Assembly: GCA_034421515.1 (NCBI GenBank)
Contig: DAOUKH010000095.1
Span: 1-29,427 of the forward strand
Origin: DAOUKH01 sp034421515
GTDB lineage: Bacteria > Chloroflexota > Dehalococcoidia > SHYB01
Direction: 5' to 3'
Length of the DNA: 29,427 nucleotides
Shown here: positions 1 to 6,264 of the stretch, piece after piece
Layout of the letters: each line of letters starts with the position of its first letter
How positions within the stretch are numbered: the stretch's first letter is position 1
Translations under genes and position numbers: made by a program
The notes under the pieces: model-generated
What the model saw: the letters and a program-made list of their open reading frames with translations, nothing else
Databases searched by the model: none
Told to the model about the DNA's origin: nothing

Positions 1-808
1 TGATGGTGCCCTTGACGGCGTGCATCGAGTCGACGGGGATGTTGAACGGGGTGCGCATGAAGACGAGCTCGGACGTGGGCCCGATGATGTCGAAGTAGCG
101 CGCCGAGCCGTACATGGTGTCGCCGGGGAAGGGGTGGAAGCCGACGGCGACGCCGAGATCTTCGCAGGTGGCCCAGAAGGGATCGAAGCTCTCGTCCCAC
201 CAGCGGACCTCGCCGTTGGGGAGCGTGGTGCGGAGGAAGACGGCGGGGAAGCCGAAGTCCTTCTTGCAGCGCCGCACCTCGTCGCAGGCGGCCTCGACGT
301 CGTGGAGGGCCACGATGTTGGTCGCGCCGTAGAGGCGGCTGGGGTCGGCCTGGCACCACTCGTGGAGCCAGTTGTTGAGGGCCGCGTTGAGGGCCAGGTG
401 GTACTCGCCGTCGGGTACCCAGGCCAGCGCCGAGGTGGGGTAGAGGACGGACGCGTCGATCGATTCCTCGTCCATGACCACCAGCCGGCCCTCGTTGTCG
501 ACGATGCGGGGGTCCATCTCCTCGTACATCGTGGCGGAAGAACTGCCCTGGGCGAGGTCTTCCTTGCGGTGCACGCCGATGAGCCCCGTCATCTGCGTCT
601 CGTTGGGGCGGGTAAAGAGCGGCGTGCCGAACTGCGGGCACCCCTCGGACTGCCAGTCGCGGCCGCCCCAGGCGTTGCCGCTGCCGGGAATGCGGTACGG
701 CGCCTGGTCGCGCCACTTGGGGTCGATGTAAGGACGCAGGTCGTTCGGCTCGATGAAGTGGCCGTCGGCGTCGACGATTTGCAGCTTCACGCGGGTCTCG
801 GTGGTCAT
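1..808 (-). CDS. Amidohydrolase family 2 protein, 3' end cut by window
   Basis: The minus frame is open from an ATG at 808 to the left edge, giving 269 residues without a stop; the C-terminal third is missing. The N-terminus reads MTTETRVKLQIVDADGHFIEP, where D-A-D-G-H is the metal-binding D-x-H variant of the ACMSD-like amidohydrolase_2 family. Further in are FHPFPGDTMYGSARYF and a conserved WW after the LRTTLPNGE stretch. The start is supported by GGAGGAGCC just upstream. It is a clear paralogue of the next gene (1176-2384), sharing blocks such as VLYPT, LYGA.NIVA and the FHPFPGD segment. Family members hydrolyse or decarboxylate small carboxylic or aromatic substrates with one bound metal in the cytoplasm. 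The substrate cannot be read from sequence. It probably belongs to the operon that begins at the SDR gene. Confidence 0.88.
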   Translation of the reverse strand, partial: MTTETRVKLQIVDADGHFIEPNDLRPYIDPKWRDQAPYRIPGSGNAWGGRDWQSEGCPQFGTPLFTRPNETQMTGLIGVHRKEDLAQGSSSATMYEEMDPRIVDNEGRLVVMDEESIDASVLYPTSALAWVPDGEYHLALNAALNNWLHEWCQADPSRLYGATNIVALHDVEAACDEVRRCKKDFGFPAVFLRTTLPNGEVRWWDESFDPFWATCEDLGVAVGFHPFPGDTMYGSARYFDIIGPTSELVFMRTPFNIPVDSMHAVKGTI

Positions 809-1175
809 CAGGCTCCTCCGCCGGGGCGATTCCCCACAGCCCTGGCTCTCCTTCCGCGATTCTAGGTTTGCGTTCGATGGGGTGTCAACGAAACGAGCAC
901 AGGGGCGACCTGGTGGGGGCTATGCCCAACATCTTCCCGAAAGGGGGAGCACCTTAGGCCTTCCCCCTCTAGAAACCTTTGCGTAACCGGCGCTTCCTGC
1001 TCCATGGACGTGGTGCACCGCTCCACCGCCCGGCCCCTCCGACGCGCCTGACGGCGCGCACCCTCTTTCAGTTTCCCCCATAAAGGGGGAAAGGGCGGAG
1101 GGCTGGGCGGGGCTTCCGGACTGCCCGTCCTCTCATACCTCCCAAGAGGCAGGGAGGCCGAACGGCCGCCCGCGC
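809..1175. other. Intergenic spacer with GC-rich hairpins
   Basis: This 367-base gap between two paralogous amidohydrolase genes shows no convincing gene. It holds the RBS of the downstream gene, an inverted repeat AGGGGGA (942-948) / TCCCCCT (962-968), and the dispersed repeat at 1029-1094. The hairpins could end or slow transcription leaving the 1176-2384 gene, but I see no long T tract on the minus strand that would make a standard terminator. Confidence 0.6.
1029..1094 (-). repeat. Dispersed double-hairpin intergenic repeat, copy 1
   Basis: Read on the minus strand this segment starts CCTTTCCCCC and has the core GGAAACTGAAAGAGGG, then GCGCGCC...GGCGCG, then CGGAG.GGC.GGG. The same order and almost the same bases occur at 21706-21769 on the plus strand. 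Two hairpins are visible: TTTCCCCC (1072-1079) with GGGGGAAA (1085-1092), and a CGCGCC/GGCGCG pair around 1042-1060. Both copies lie in non-coding spacers, as expected for a REP- or MITE-like element. No coding capacity is present. Confidence 0.7.
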
Positions 1176-2384
1176 TTACCGCTCCTCAGGCAGCTTGTAG
1201 AAGTCGAGGGCGTTGCGGCCGCGGATGCGGTCTTGGTCTTCGGTGGACATGCCGGCGAGGTTCTCGTTCAGCATCTCGACGAAGTTGGGGTAGAAGGCGT
1301 CGGGGTGGGGATAGTCGGAGCCCCAGATGATGCGGTCGGCGCCGAGGATGTCGGCGGTGAGCGCCAAGGGCGCCTCTTCGGGGTCGAACGAGATCCAGCA
1401 GTTGCGGCGGAAGTAGTCGCTGGGGGCCATCTGCATCTCGGGGACGATCTGGCCGAGGTGGTCGAAGCGGTTGTCGAGGCGCTCGAGGAGCGTCAGCAGC
1501 CAGCCGCCGCTCGATTCCAGGATGCCGACGCGGAGGTCGGGGAAGCGCTCGAAGGTGCCGCCGACGATGAGGGCGGTGAGCGTATTCATCGAGTCGACCA
1601 TGTGGTTGAACGGGGTGCGGATGAACATCTGCGCGCCGGTGGGGCCGACGTAGTCGAAGTAGCGGCCCGAGCCGTACATCACGTCGCCGGGGAAGGGGTG
1701 GAAGCCGACGGCGACGTCGAGGTCCTGGCAGGTCGCCCAGAAGGGATCGTAGGTGTCGCGCCACCAGCGGGACTCGGCGTCGGGGAGCGCCGAGCGCAGG
1801 AAGGCGGCGGGGAAGCCGTGCTCGCCGACGGAGCGGCGGAGCTCGTCGCAGGCCATCTCGACGTCCCAGATGGCCACGATGTTTGCCGCGCCGTAGAGGC
1901 GCCTGGGGTCGGCCTTCACGAAGTCGCCGAGCCAGTCGTTGAGCGCGCGGTTGAGCGCCATGTGGTACTCCGGCTCGCTGACCCACTGGAGACCGAGCGT
2001 CGGGTAGAGCACCGAGAGGTCGATGCCCTCCTCGTCGAGGATGTCGACGCGCTCCTCGGAGCCCATGATGCGGGCGTCCTGGTCGGCGTAGTTCCGCATC
2101 ATGGGGGCCTTGTTGGCCTCCTCGCGCTCCTGGGCGGCGAGCAGGTGGCCGGAGTCGGAGTCCCGCTTGAAGACGAAGTTGGAGACGTTGCCCGCACCCA
2201 TCTGCTGGTTGTAGGACGACCAGTGTTTGCCGGCCCACTCGTCGACACCGTCGGCGTTGCGGACGATGCGGGGAGCGACGTCCTTGTACTTCGGCTCGAT
2301 GTAGTCGGGGATGGCGTAGGGCGGCTCGAGGTAATGGCCGTCCGCGTCCACGATCTTGGTCTTGATGCGGGTCTCGGTAGTCAT
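1176..2384 (-). CDS. Amidohydrolase family 2 protein (402 aa)
   Basis: This is a complete metal-dependent hydrolase of the amidohydrolase_2/ACMSD-like TIM-barrel group. The N-terminal IVDADGHYLEP gives the first metal ligands (D-A-D-G-H). Mid-protein GFHPFPGDVMYGSGRYF supplies a conserved His, and the C-terminal IIWGSDYPHPDAF carries the Asp that normally activates the metal-bound water. The ATG start has AGAAGGAGAGCACG in front of it. The gene lies 42 bases after the TGA-containing SelW-like gene and before its own paralogue at 1-808, so all are probably co-transcribed. Related proteins act on carboxylated aromatics or lactones; the actual substrate here is unknown. The tandem pair may reflect duplication followed by a change in specificity. 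Confidence 0.9.
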   Translation of the reverse strand: MTTETRIKTKIVDADGHYLEPPYAIPDYIEPKYKDVAPRIVRNADGVDEWAGKHWSSYNQQMGAGNVSNFVFKRDSDSGHLLAAQEREEANKAPMMRNYADQDARIMGSEERVDILDEEGIDLSVLYPTLGLQWVSEPEYHMALNRALNDWLGDFVKADPRRLYGAANIVAIWDVEMACDELRRSVGEHGFPAAFLRSALPDAESRWWRDTYDPFWATCQDLDVAVGFHPFPGDVMYGSGRYFDYVGPTGAQMFIRTPFNHMVDSMNTLTALIVGGTFERFPDLRVGILESSGGWLLTLLERLDNRFDHLGQIVPEMQMAPSDYFRRNCWISFDPEEAPLALTADILGADRIIWGSDYPHPDAFYPNFVEMLNENLAGMSTEDQDRIRGRNALDFYKLPEER

Positions 2385-2426
2385 CGTGCTCTCCTTCTAC
2401 ACCTTCTCAACGCGGGCATCGGCGGG

Positions 2427-2666
2427 CTAGCCGGCCCGGATGGCGTCGCGGATTTCTTTGTTGTCGGGGAGGCGGCCCTTCGCGATTTTGGAGAAGACGA
2501 GGGCGCCGTCGAGGGAGACCTCGAACTGGCCCTTGCCGCCGGGGGTGAGGGTGACGCCGCCCAGCTTCCGCGAGAACTCTTGGAGCATCTTCTCCGCCAA
2601 AATGACGGCTTCAGGAAGATCGCCTCACTCGTTGCAGTAGACGATCTCGAGCAGGGGCTTGGTCAC
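2427..2666 (-). CDS. SelW/Rdx-type CxxU protein with in-frame TGA (probable selenoprotein)
   Basis: A GTG start at 2666 is followed by 79 sense codons if the TGA at 2625-2627 (codon 14) is read through; the final stop is TAG. The product begins MTKPLLEIVYCNE, then U at the TGA, then GDLPEAVILAEKML. The second half holds FEVSLDGALVFSKIAKGRLP. This matches the SelT/SelW/SelH (TIGR02174-type) thioredoxin-like fold: a Y-C-x-x-U/C redox motif after strand 1, a helix rich in A.L.E, then FEV..DG.LVFSK...GR.P. The TGA sits exactly at the second redox residue, and the rest of the frame is intact and family-like, which argues for selenocysteine rather than decay. The GTG overlaps the upstream gene's TGA (GTGA), so translation is probably coupled. 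Role: likely thiol or peroxide redox chemistry; partner unknown. The alternative is a Cys codon mutated to TGA or a base-calling error. Confidence 0.82.
2587..2620 (-). promoter_or_regulatory. Candidate bacterial SECIS hairpin
   Basis: Directly after the TGA (2625-2627) the minus-strand RNA can fold. ATCTTC (2620-2615) pairs with GAAGAT (2592-2587), and an inner GCC (2609-2607) pairs with GGC (2598-2596), closing the eight-base loop GUCAUUUU. The loop begins with G and starts 18 bases after the TGA. That agrees with the described bacterial SECIS pattern of a small apical loop with a G in its first two positions, some 16-37 bases from the UGA. The internal loop is asymmetric (CTGAA opposite GGA), so the fold is moderate rather than strong. 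SelB, selC and SelD would have to be encoded elsewhere in the genome. Confidence 0.6.
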
Positions 2667-2947
2667 CGCCCGCCTCCCGCGTAAGGCTTCGCCTCCGACC
2701 AAAGATCATCGAGCCGGCCGTCGGCTTCCTCGAAGGCGCCCTGCAGCTTGGCGAGCAGGGCCTCGTCGGGCTCGAAGATTTGGTCTTTGCCGACGGGCCA
2801 GCAGACGGGCTCGACGCCGTACTGCTCCCAGCGCTCCCAGTAGACTTCGAGGCAGACGTAGGGAGCCTCGCCGGAATCGTCCCAGATGCGCCGCGCGCCG
2901 GGCTCGCCCCGCGAGGCCTTGATGAGGACCACGTCGCCTTTGGGCAT
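2663..2947 (-). CDS. Small protein of unknown function (94 aa)
   Basis: The ATG at 2947 lies 5 bases after the SDR stop, and the stop overlaps the GTG start of the SelW-like gene, so it is embedded in the operon. The protein starts MPKGDVVLIKASRGEPGARR, has an aromatic-rich middle (VCLEVYWERWEQYGVEPVCW) and ends in an acidic, probably helical stretch. Two cysteines (about residues 32 and 49) are visible but form no CxxC. No signal peptide or membrane segment is seen. I do not recognise a family. A longer open frame extends upstream through the SDR gene, but it is only an out-of-frame shadow there. Its tight coupling suggests a role with the SDR or the redox protein. Confidence 0.75.
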   Translation of the reverse strand: MPKGDVVLIKASRGEPGARRIWDDSGEAPYVCLEVYWERWEQYGVEPVCWPVGKDQIFEPDEALLAKLQGAFEEADGRLDDLWSEAKPYAGGGR

Positions 2948-2952
2948 CGCGG

Positions 2953-3771
2953 CTACGCCGACCCCGTCCATTCCATGTTTTCGTTGCGCACCCAGCCGCC
3001 GGAGGCGTAGGTGCCGCCATCGACGTGGATGGTGATGCCGGTGAGGTAGGCCGACATGTCGGAGGCGAGGAAGACCGTCGGGCCCGCGTAGTCGTCCTCG
3101 ACACCCTCCCTGAGGGCGGGGATGCTGCGGGCGCGTCCGGGCCGGCCGGGGGTCGTCACGCCGATGCCGGTGGTGCCCGGCGTGGGCGTGGCGTCGGGCG
3201 CGATAGTATTGAACCGGATGCCGTGGTGCCCCGCCTCCAAGGCCATCGTCCGGGCGAAGTTCTCCATCGCGGACTTGCAGGAGGCATAGACGGCGAAGCC
3301 GGGCGCGGCCCGGTAGGCCTCGATGCTGGTGATGTTGATGATCGAGCCCTTGATCCCAAGCCGGACCATCTCGTCGACGACCGTCTTGGTGCAGTAGTAG
3401 GTGGTCTTGAGGTTGATCCTCACCAGCGCGTCCCACGCGTTCTCGCTCTCCTCGACGAAGTCCTTGCGGAAGCCGCCGCCGACGTTGTTGACAAGGCAAT
3501 CGACGCGGCCGTAGCGGTCGACCGTCGCCTGGACCATCGCCTTGACCTGGTCGAAGTCGCGCACGTCGACGGTGAGGGCGAGGGCGGAGCCGCCGGCGGC
3601 CTCGATGTCGGCGGCGGTCTGCTTGGCGGCGTCGCCGTCCTTGTCGGCGATCACGACGCCGGCCCCGAAGGCGGCGAGGCCACGGGCGCAGCCGCGGCCG
3701 ATGCCCATGGCGCCGCCGGTGACGATGGCGGCGCGGCCGTCGAGCGATGCGAGGGACTTATCGAAGGCCAT
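2953..3771 (-). CDS. Short-chain dehydrogenase/reductase (272 aa)
   Basis: Classical SDR with a Rossmann fold: TGGAMGIG at about residues 18-25 for the dinucleotide, D43 after strand 2 (favouring NAD over NADP), NNVG at 95-98, catalytic S149, and Y162-x3-K166 (YASCK). The C-terminal VFLASDMSAYLTGITIHVDGG is the usual late SDR motif. The chosen ATG at 3771 has AAGGAG eight bases upstream; the open frame continues a little further but without ribosome-binding support. It is the first gene after a recognisable minus-strand promoter and leads the run SDR, 94-aa unknown, SelW-like, amidohydrolase, amidohydrolase. It probably oxidises or reduces a secondary alcohol or ketone within the same catabolic pathway as the hydrolases; the substrate is not deducible. 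Confidence 0.92.
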   Translation of the reverse strand: MAFDKSLASLDGRAAIVTGGAMGIGRGCARGLAAFGAGVVIADKDGDAAKQTAADIEAAGGSALALTVDVRDFDQVKAMVQATVDRYGRVDCLVNNVGGGFRKDFVEESENAWDALVRINLKTTYYCTKTVVDEMVRLGIKGSIINITSIEAYRAAPGFAVYASCKSAMENFARTMALEAGHHGIRFNTIAPDATPTPGTTGIGVTTPGRPGRARSIPALREGVEDDYAGPTVFLASDMSAYLTGITIHVDGGTYASGGWVRNENMEWTGSA

Positions 3772-3812
3772 TGGGTGCTCCTTCAGGGGCCCGCAGGGTG
3801 GAAGGCGCGTCC

Positions 3813-3840
3813 ATGATAGCCGGTCGGCGGCGCAATGCAA
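3813..3840 (-). promoter_or_regulatory. Promoter for the SDR-SelW-amidohydrolase operon
   Basis: On the minus strand TTGCAT (3840-3835) and TATCAT (3818-3813) are separated by 16 bases, giving a near-consensus sigma-70-type promoter. The start of transcription would fall near 3806, about 35 bases before the SDR ATG. Confidence 0.55.
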
Positions 3841-3889
3841 GAAGCGGGGCGGGGGCGGGACCGGGCCGTTGGGGTCAGAGCCCCCGTGG

Positions 3890-3895
3890 TATGAT
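3890..3895 (+). promoter_or_regulatory. -10 element for the 3920 gene
   Basis: TATGAT matches the -10 consensus at five of six positions and lies 24 bases before the ATG at 3920. A TTGGGG about 15 bases upstream is a weak candidate -35. It diverges from the SDR operon promoter. Confidence 0.4.
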
Positions 3896-3919
3896 TTGGG
3901 CCTTCTGTAGGAGAGAGCG

Positions 3920-4669
3920 ATGATCCTCGACTTCGAGCGAGGAAGCCAAGCCGAGCCACGCGGCCACGCGCTGGCCTACGCGTCCAGCCTCACTGAGCCC
4001 AACGCCGTCTACGCCGCGTACCTCATCGTGCCGCCGATCTCGATCAACCTCTCGAAGTACATGCCGCCGATGTTCGCCGACAAGGTCACGCTGGCGGACG
4101 CGGAGAGCGTGTCGGCGATCCCGCTGCCGCCGGTGCCGGAGAAGGTGGAGAGCGTCGACTTCGTGCTGCGCCTGGCCGAGGCGCGGAACGACGACGTGAT
4201 CAACCTCGGGGCGCTGGACACGATGAACGCCCACCACATGCTCTCCCAGGTGAGCCAGGCGGCCCAGACGTACCTTGAGCTGTACACGACCTACATCGAC
4301 AACCTGGCCCCGGCCCCCGAGCCTGCTCCAGCGGCACCGGCCATCGGCGAGAGCGTCGACGACGTGCTGGCGAGCTTCATGACCGAGAAGGAGAAGCTCG
4401 GCGAGATGTCGAAGCTGCTGGGCAAGGTCCGCTACGCCGTCGACGGCAACGATGAGGCGCTGGCGGAGGAGGCCCTGGCGGAGGTGTCGTCGATGGGGGC
4501 GCGCCTGACCGGGACGTACGAGCTGAGCCGGCTGACCGAGGCGGCGCGCATGCCCGGCGACAAGGGCCGACGGCTGACCGAGCTCCACCTACGGCGGTGC
4601 TATCTGCTCTGCGACGAAGATTACAGTGGCGTGGACGCCATCGACGCGGAGATCAGCGCGCTGGAGTAG
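3920..4669 (+). CDS. Conserved-looking protein of unknown function (249 aa)
   Basis: A single free-standing gene with TAGGAGAGAGCG before its ATG. The first half (to about residue 130) contains YLIVPPISINLSKYMPPMF and VDFVLRLAEARNDDVINLGALDTMNAHHML, soluble mixed alpha/beta or helical sequence with no signal peptide. A short Ala/Pro linker (about 131-143, NLAPAPEPAPAAPA) joins it to a helical, strongly charged C-terminal half with a run of Glu/Ala/Leu (NDEALAEEALAEVSSMGARL). Composition and codon use look normal for the window. I do not recognise a family. The divergent SDR operon and convergent serA give no direct functional clue. Confidence 0.8.
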   Translation: MILDFERGSQAEPRGHALAYASSLTEPNAVYAAYLIVPPISINLSKYMPPMFADKVTLADAESVSAIPLPPVPEKVESVDFVLRLAEARNDDVINLGALDTMNAHHMLSQVSQAAQTYLELYTTYIDNLAPAPEPAPAAPAIGESVDDVLASFMTEKEKLGEMSKLLGKVRYAVDGNDEALAEEALAEVSSMGARLTGTYELSRLTEAARMPGDKGRRLTELHLRRCYLLCDEDYSGVDAIDAEISALE

Positions 4670-4685
4670 CCGTCCGGTCGGAGCT

Positions 4686-6263
4686 TCAGACGCGGACCTG
4701 GGTGACGCTCAGGATGCCCTCGATGGCGCGGATCTCGGTGATCGCCTCTTCGGGCATGCCGTCATCCAAGCCGAGCACCATCATGGCGTTGCCCCGCGAG
4801 GCCCGTCGTCCCACGTGCATCGAGCTGATGTTGACGTCGTGGGCCCCGGCGATGGAGCCGACGCTCCCGATCAGGCCGGGCCGGTCCTGGTTCTCGACGA
4901 AGAGCATGTAGCCTTCGCCGACGGGCGTGTCGACGAGGTACTGGTCGACGGAGACGAGCATGGGACGGCCGATGACGCTGGCGCCCGAGATGAGCTTCGG
5001 CCCCGTGCTGGTGTTCAGGGAGACGGAGAGCAGGCTGCGGTAGACCTCGGGCGAGGCGATCTTCTGCTCCTTGATGACAAGGCCGCGCTGCTGGGCGACG
5101 AGGTCGGCGTTGACGACGTTGACGCGCTCCTCGCTGACGGGAGCGAGGAGGCCCTGAATGACCGCCGCCTTGAGGACGAGGGTGTCGTAGCGGGCGATCT
5201 CGCCGGCGTACTCGATGTAGACGGACTCCATCTGGCCGTGGGCGAGCTGGGTGGCGAAGCGTCCGACGGTGTGGGCGACGTCGACGTAGGGCGCGATGAC
5301 GGGCAGCGCCTCGGCGCTCATCATCGGCGCGTTGACCGCGAACTTGGCCGGTTTGCCGGCGAGCACGTCGATGATCTGCTCGGCGACGTCCACGCTCACC
5401 TGCTCCTGGGCCTCCTGGGTGGACGCGCCGAGGTGGGGGGTAACGATGATGCGGTCGCTAGCGAGCAGCGGGGTGTCGGTGGCCGGCTCGACGGAGAAGG
5501 TATCGACGGCGGCGCCGCCGACGCGGCCGCTGGACACGGCGTCGACCAAGGCCCGTTCGTCGACGATGCCGCCCCGCGCCGCGTTGATGATGCGGACGCC
5601 GGGCTTCATCCTGGCGAGCTCGGCGGGACCGATAAGCGTCTGGGTCCCCGCAGTGAGGGGCACGTGGATAGTGAGGAAGTCGGCCTGGGCCAGCATCTCC
5701 TCCATCGAGACAAGCTCGACGTCGATGCGGCGGGCGTACTCCTCGGAGACGAAGGGGTCGTGGCCGATGACGCGCATCTCGAAGGAGTTGGCGCGGCGCA
5801 CCACCTCCGAGCCGACCTTGCCCAGGCCAATGACGGCGAGCGTCTTGCCGCGAAGCTGGATGCCGGTATGCTCGCTGCGGGCCCAGCGTCCTTCGCGCAT
5901 CGAGTGATCGGCCTGGGGAACGTTGCGCGCCAAGGAGAGCATGAGGGCCATGGTGTGCTCGGCGGCGGCGATGACGTTCGACGCGGGGGAGTTGACGACG
6001 AGCACGCCTTGCCGCGTGGCGGCGTCCACGTCGATGTTGTCGACGCCGATGCCGGCCCGGCCGACCACGTGAAGCCGCTGGCTCCGTTCCAAGAGGGACG
6101 CGTTGACTTGGGTCGCGCTGCGCACGACGAGCGCGTCGTAGTCGCCGATGCTCTCCTCGAGAGCGGCAGGGTCGAGCCCGGTCTCGACGACGACCTCGAA
6201 GCCGGCGTTCCGAAGCAGGTCGATTCCCGCTTCGGCGACCGGCTCGGCTACGAGGACGCGCAT
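4686..6263 (-). CDS. serA: D-3-phosphoglycerate dehydrogenase (525 aa)
   Basis: Catalyses NAD-dependent oxidation of 3-phosphoglycerate, the first step of serine synthesis. The sequence shows GLGKVG (146-151) for NAD, the catalytic trio R230 (INAARGG), E259 (FSVEP) and H277 (VTPHLGA), an intervening ASB-like domain (about 310-440) and a C-terminal ACT domain (about 450-525, starting MLFVENQDRPGLIG). This is the long type I architecture, in which serine usually binds the ACT domain. The ATG at 6263 lies one base after the TGA of the upstream aminotransferase, so the two form a translationally linked pair. No serB is present in the window. Confidence 0.97.
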   Translation of the reverse strand: MRVLVAEPVAEAGIDLLRNAGFEVVVETGLDPAALEESIGDYDALVVRSATQVNASLLERSQRLHVVGRAGIGVDNIDVDAATRQGVLVVNSPASNVIAAAEHTMALMLSLARNVPQADHSMREGRWARSEHTGIQLRGKTLAVIGLGKVGSEVVRRANSFEMRVIGHDPFVSEEYARRIDVELVSMEEMLAQADFLTIHVPLTAGTQTLIGPAELARMKPGVRIINAARGGIVDERALVDAVSSGRVGGAAVDTFSVEPATDTPLLASDRIIVTPHLGASTQEAQEQVSVDVAEQIIDVLAGKPAKFAVNAPMMSAEALPVIAPYVDVAHTVGRFATQLAHGQMESVYIEYAGEIARYDTLVLKAAVIQGLLAPVSEERVNVVNADLVAQQRGLVIKEQKIASPEVYRSLLSVSLNTSTGPKLISGASVIGRPMLVSVDQYLVDTPVGEGYMLFVENQDRPGLIGSVGSIAGAHDVNISSMHVGRRASRGNAMMVLGLDDGMPEEAITEIRAIEGILSVTQVRV

Positions 6264-6264
6264 G

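Noticed and set aside
2427..2624. A shorter ORF starting after the TGA as the true gene
   Set aside because: It would lack the first strand and the redox motif of the fold; the codons before the TGA match the family and carry a coupled GTG start.
1233..2684. 483-codon plus-strand open frame opposite the amidohydrolase and SelW-like gene
   Set aside because: No family motif, no RBS, and the minus strand is convincingly coding.
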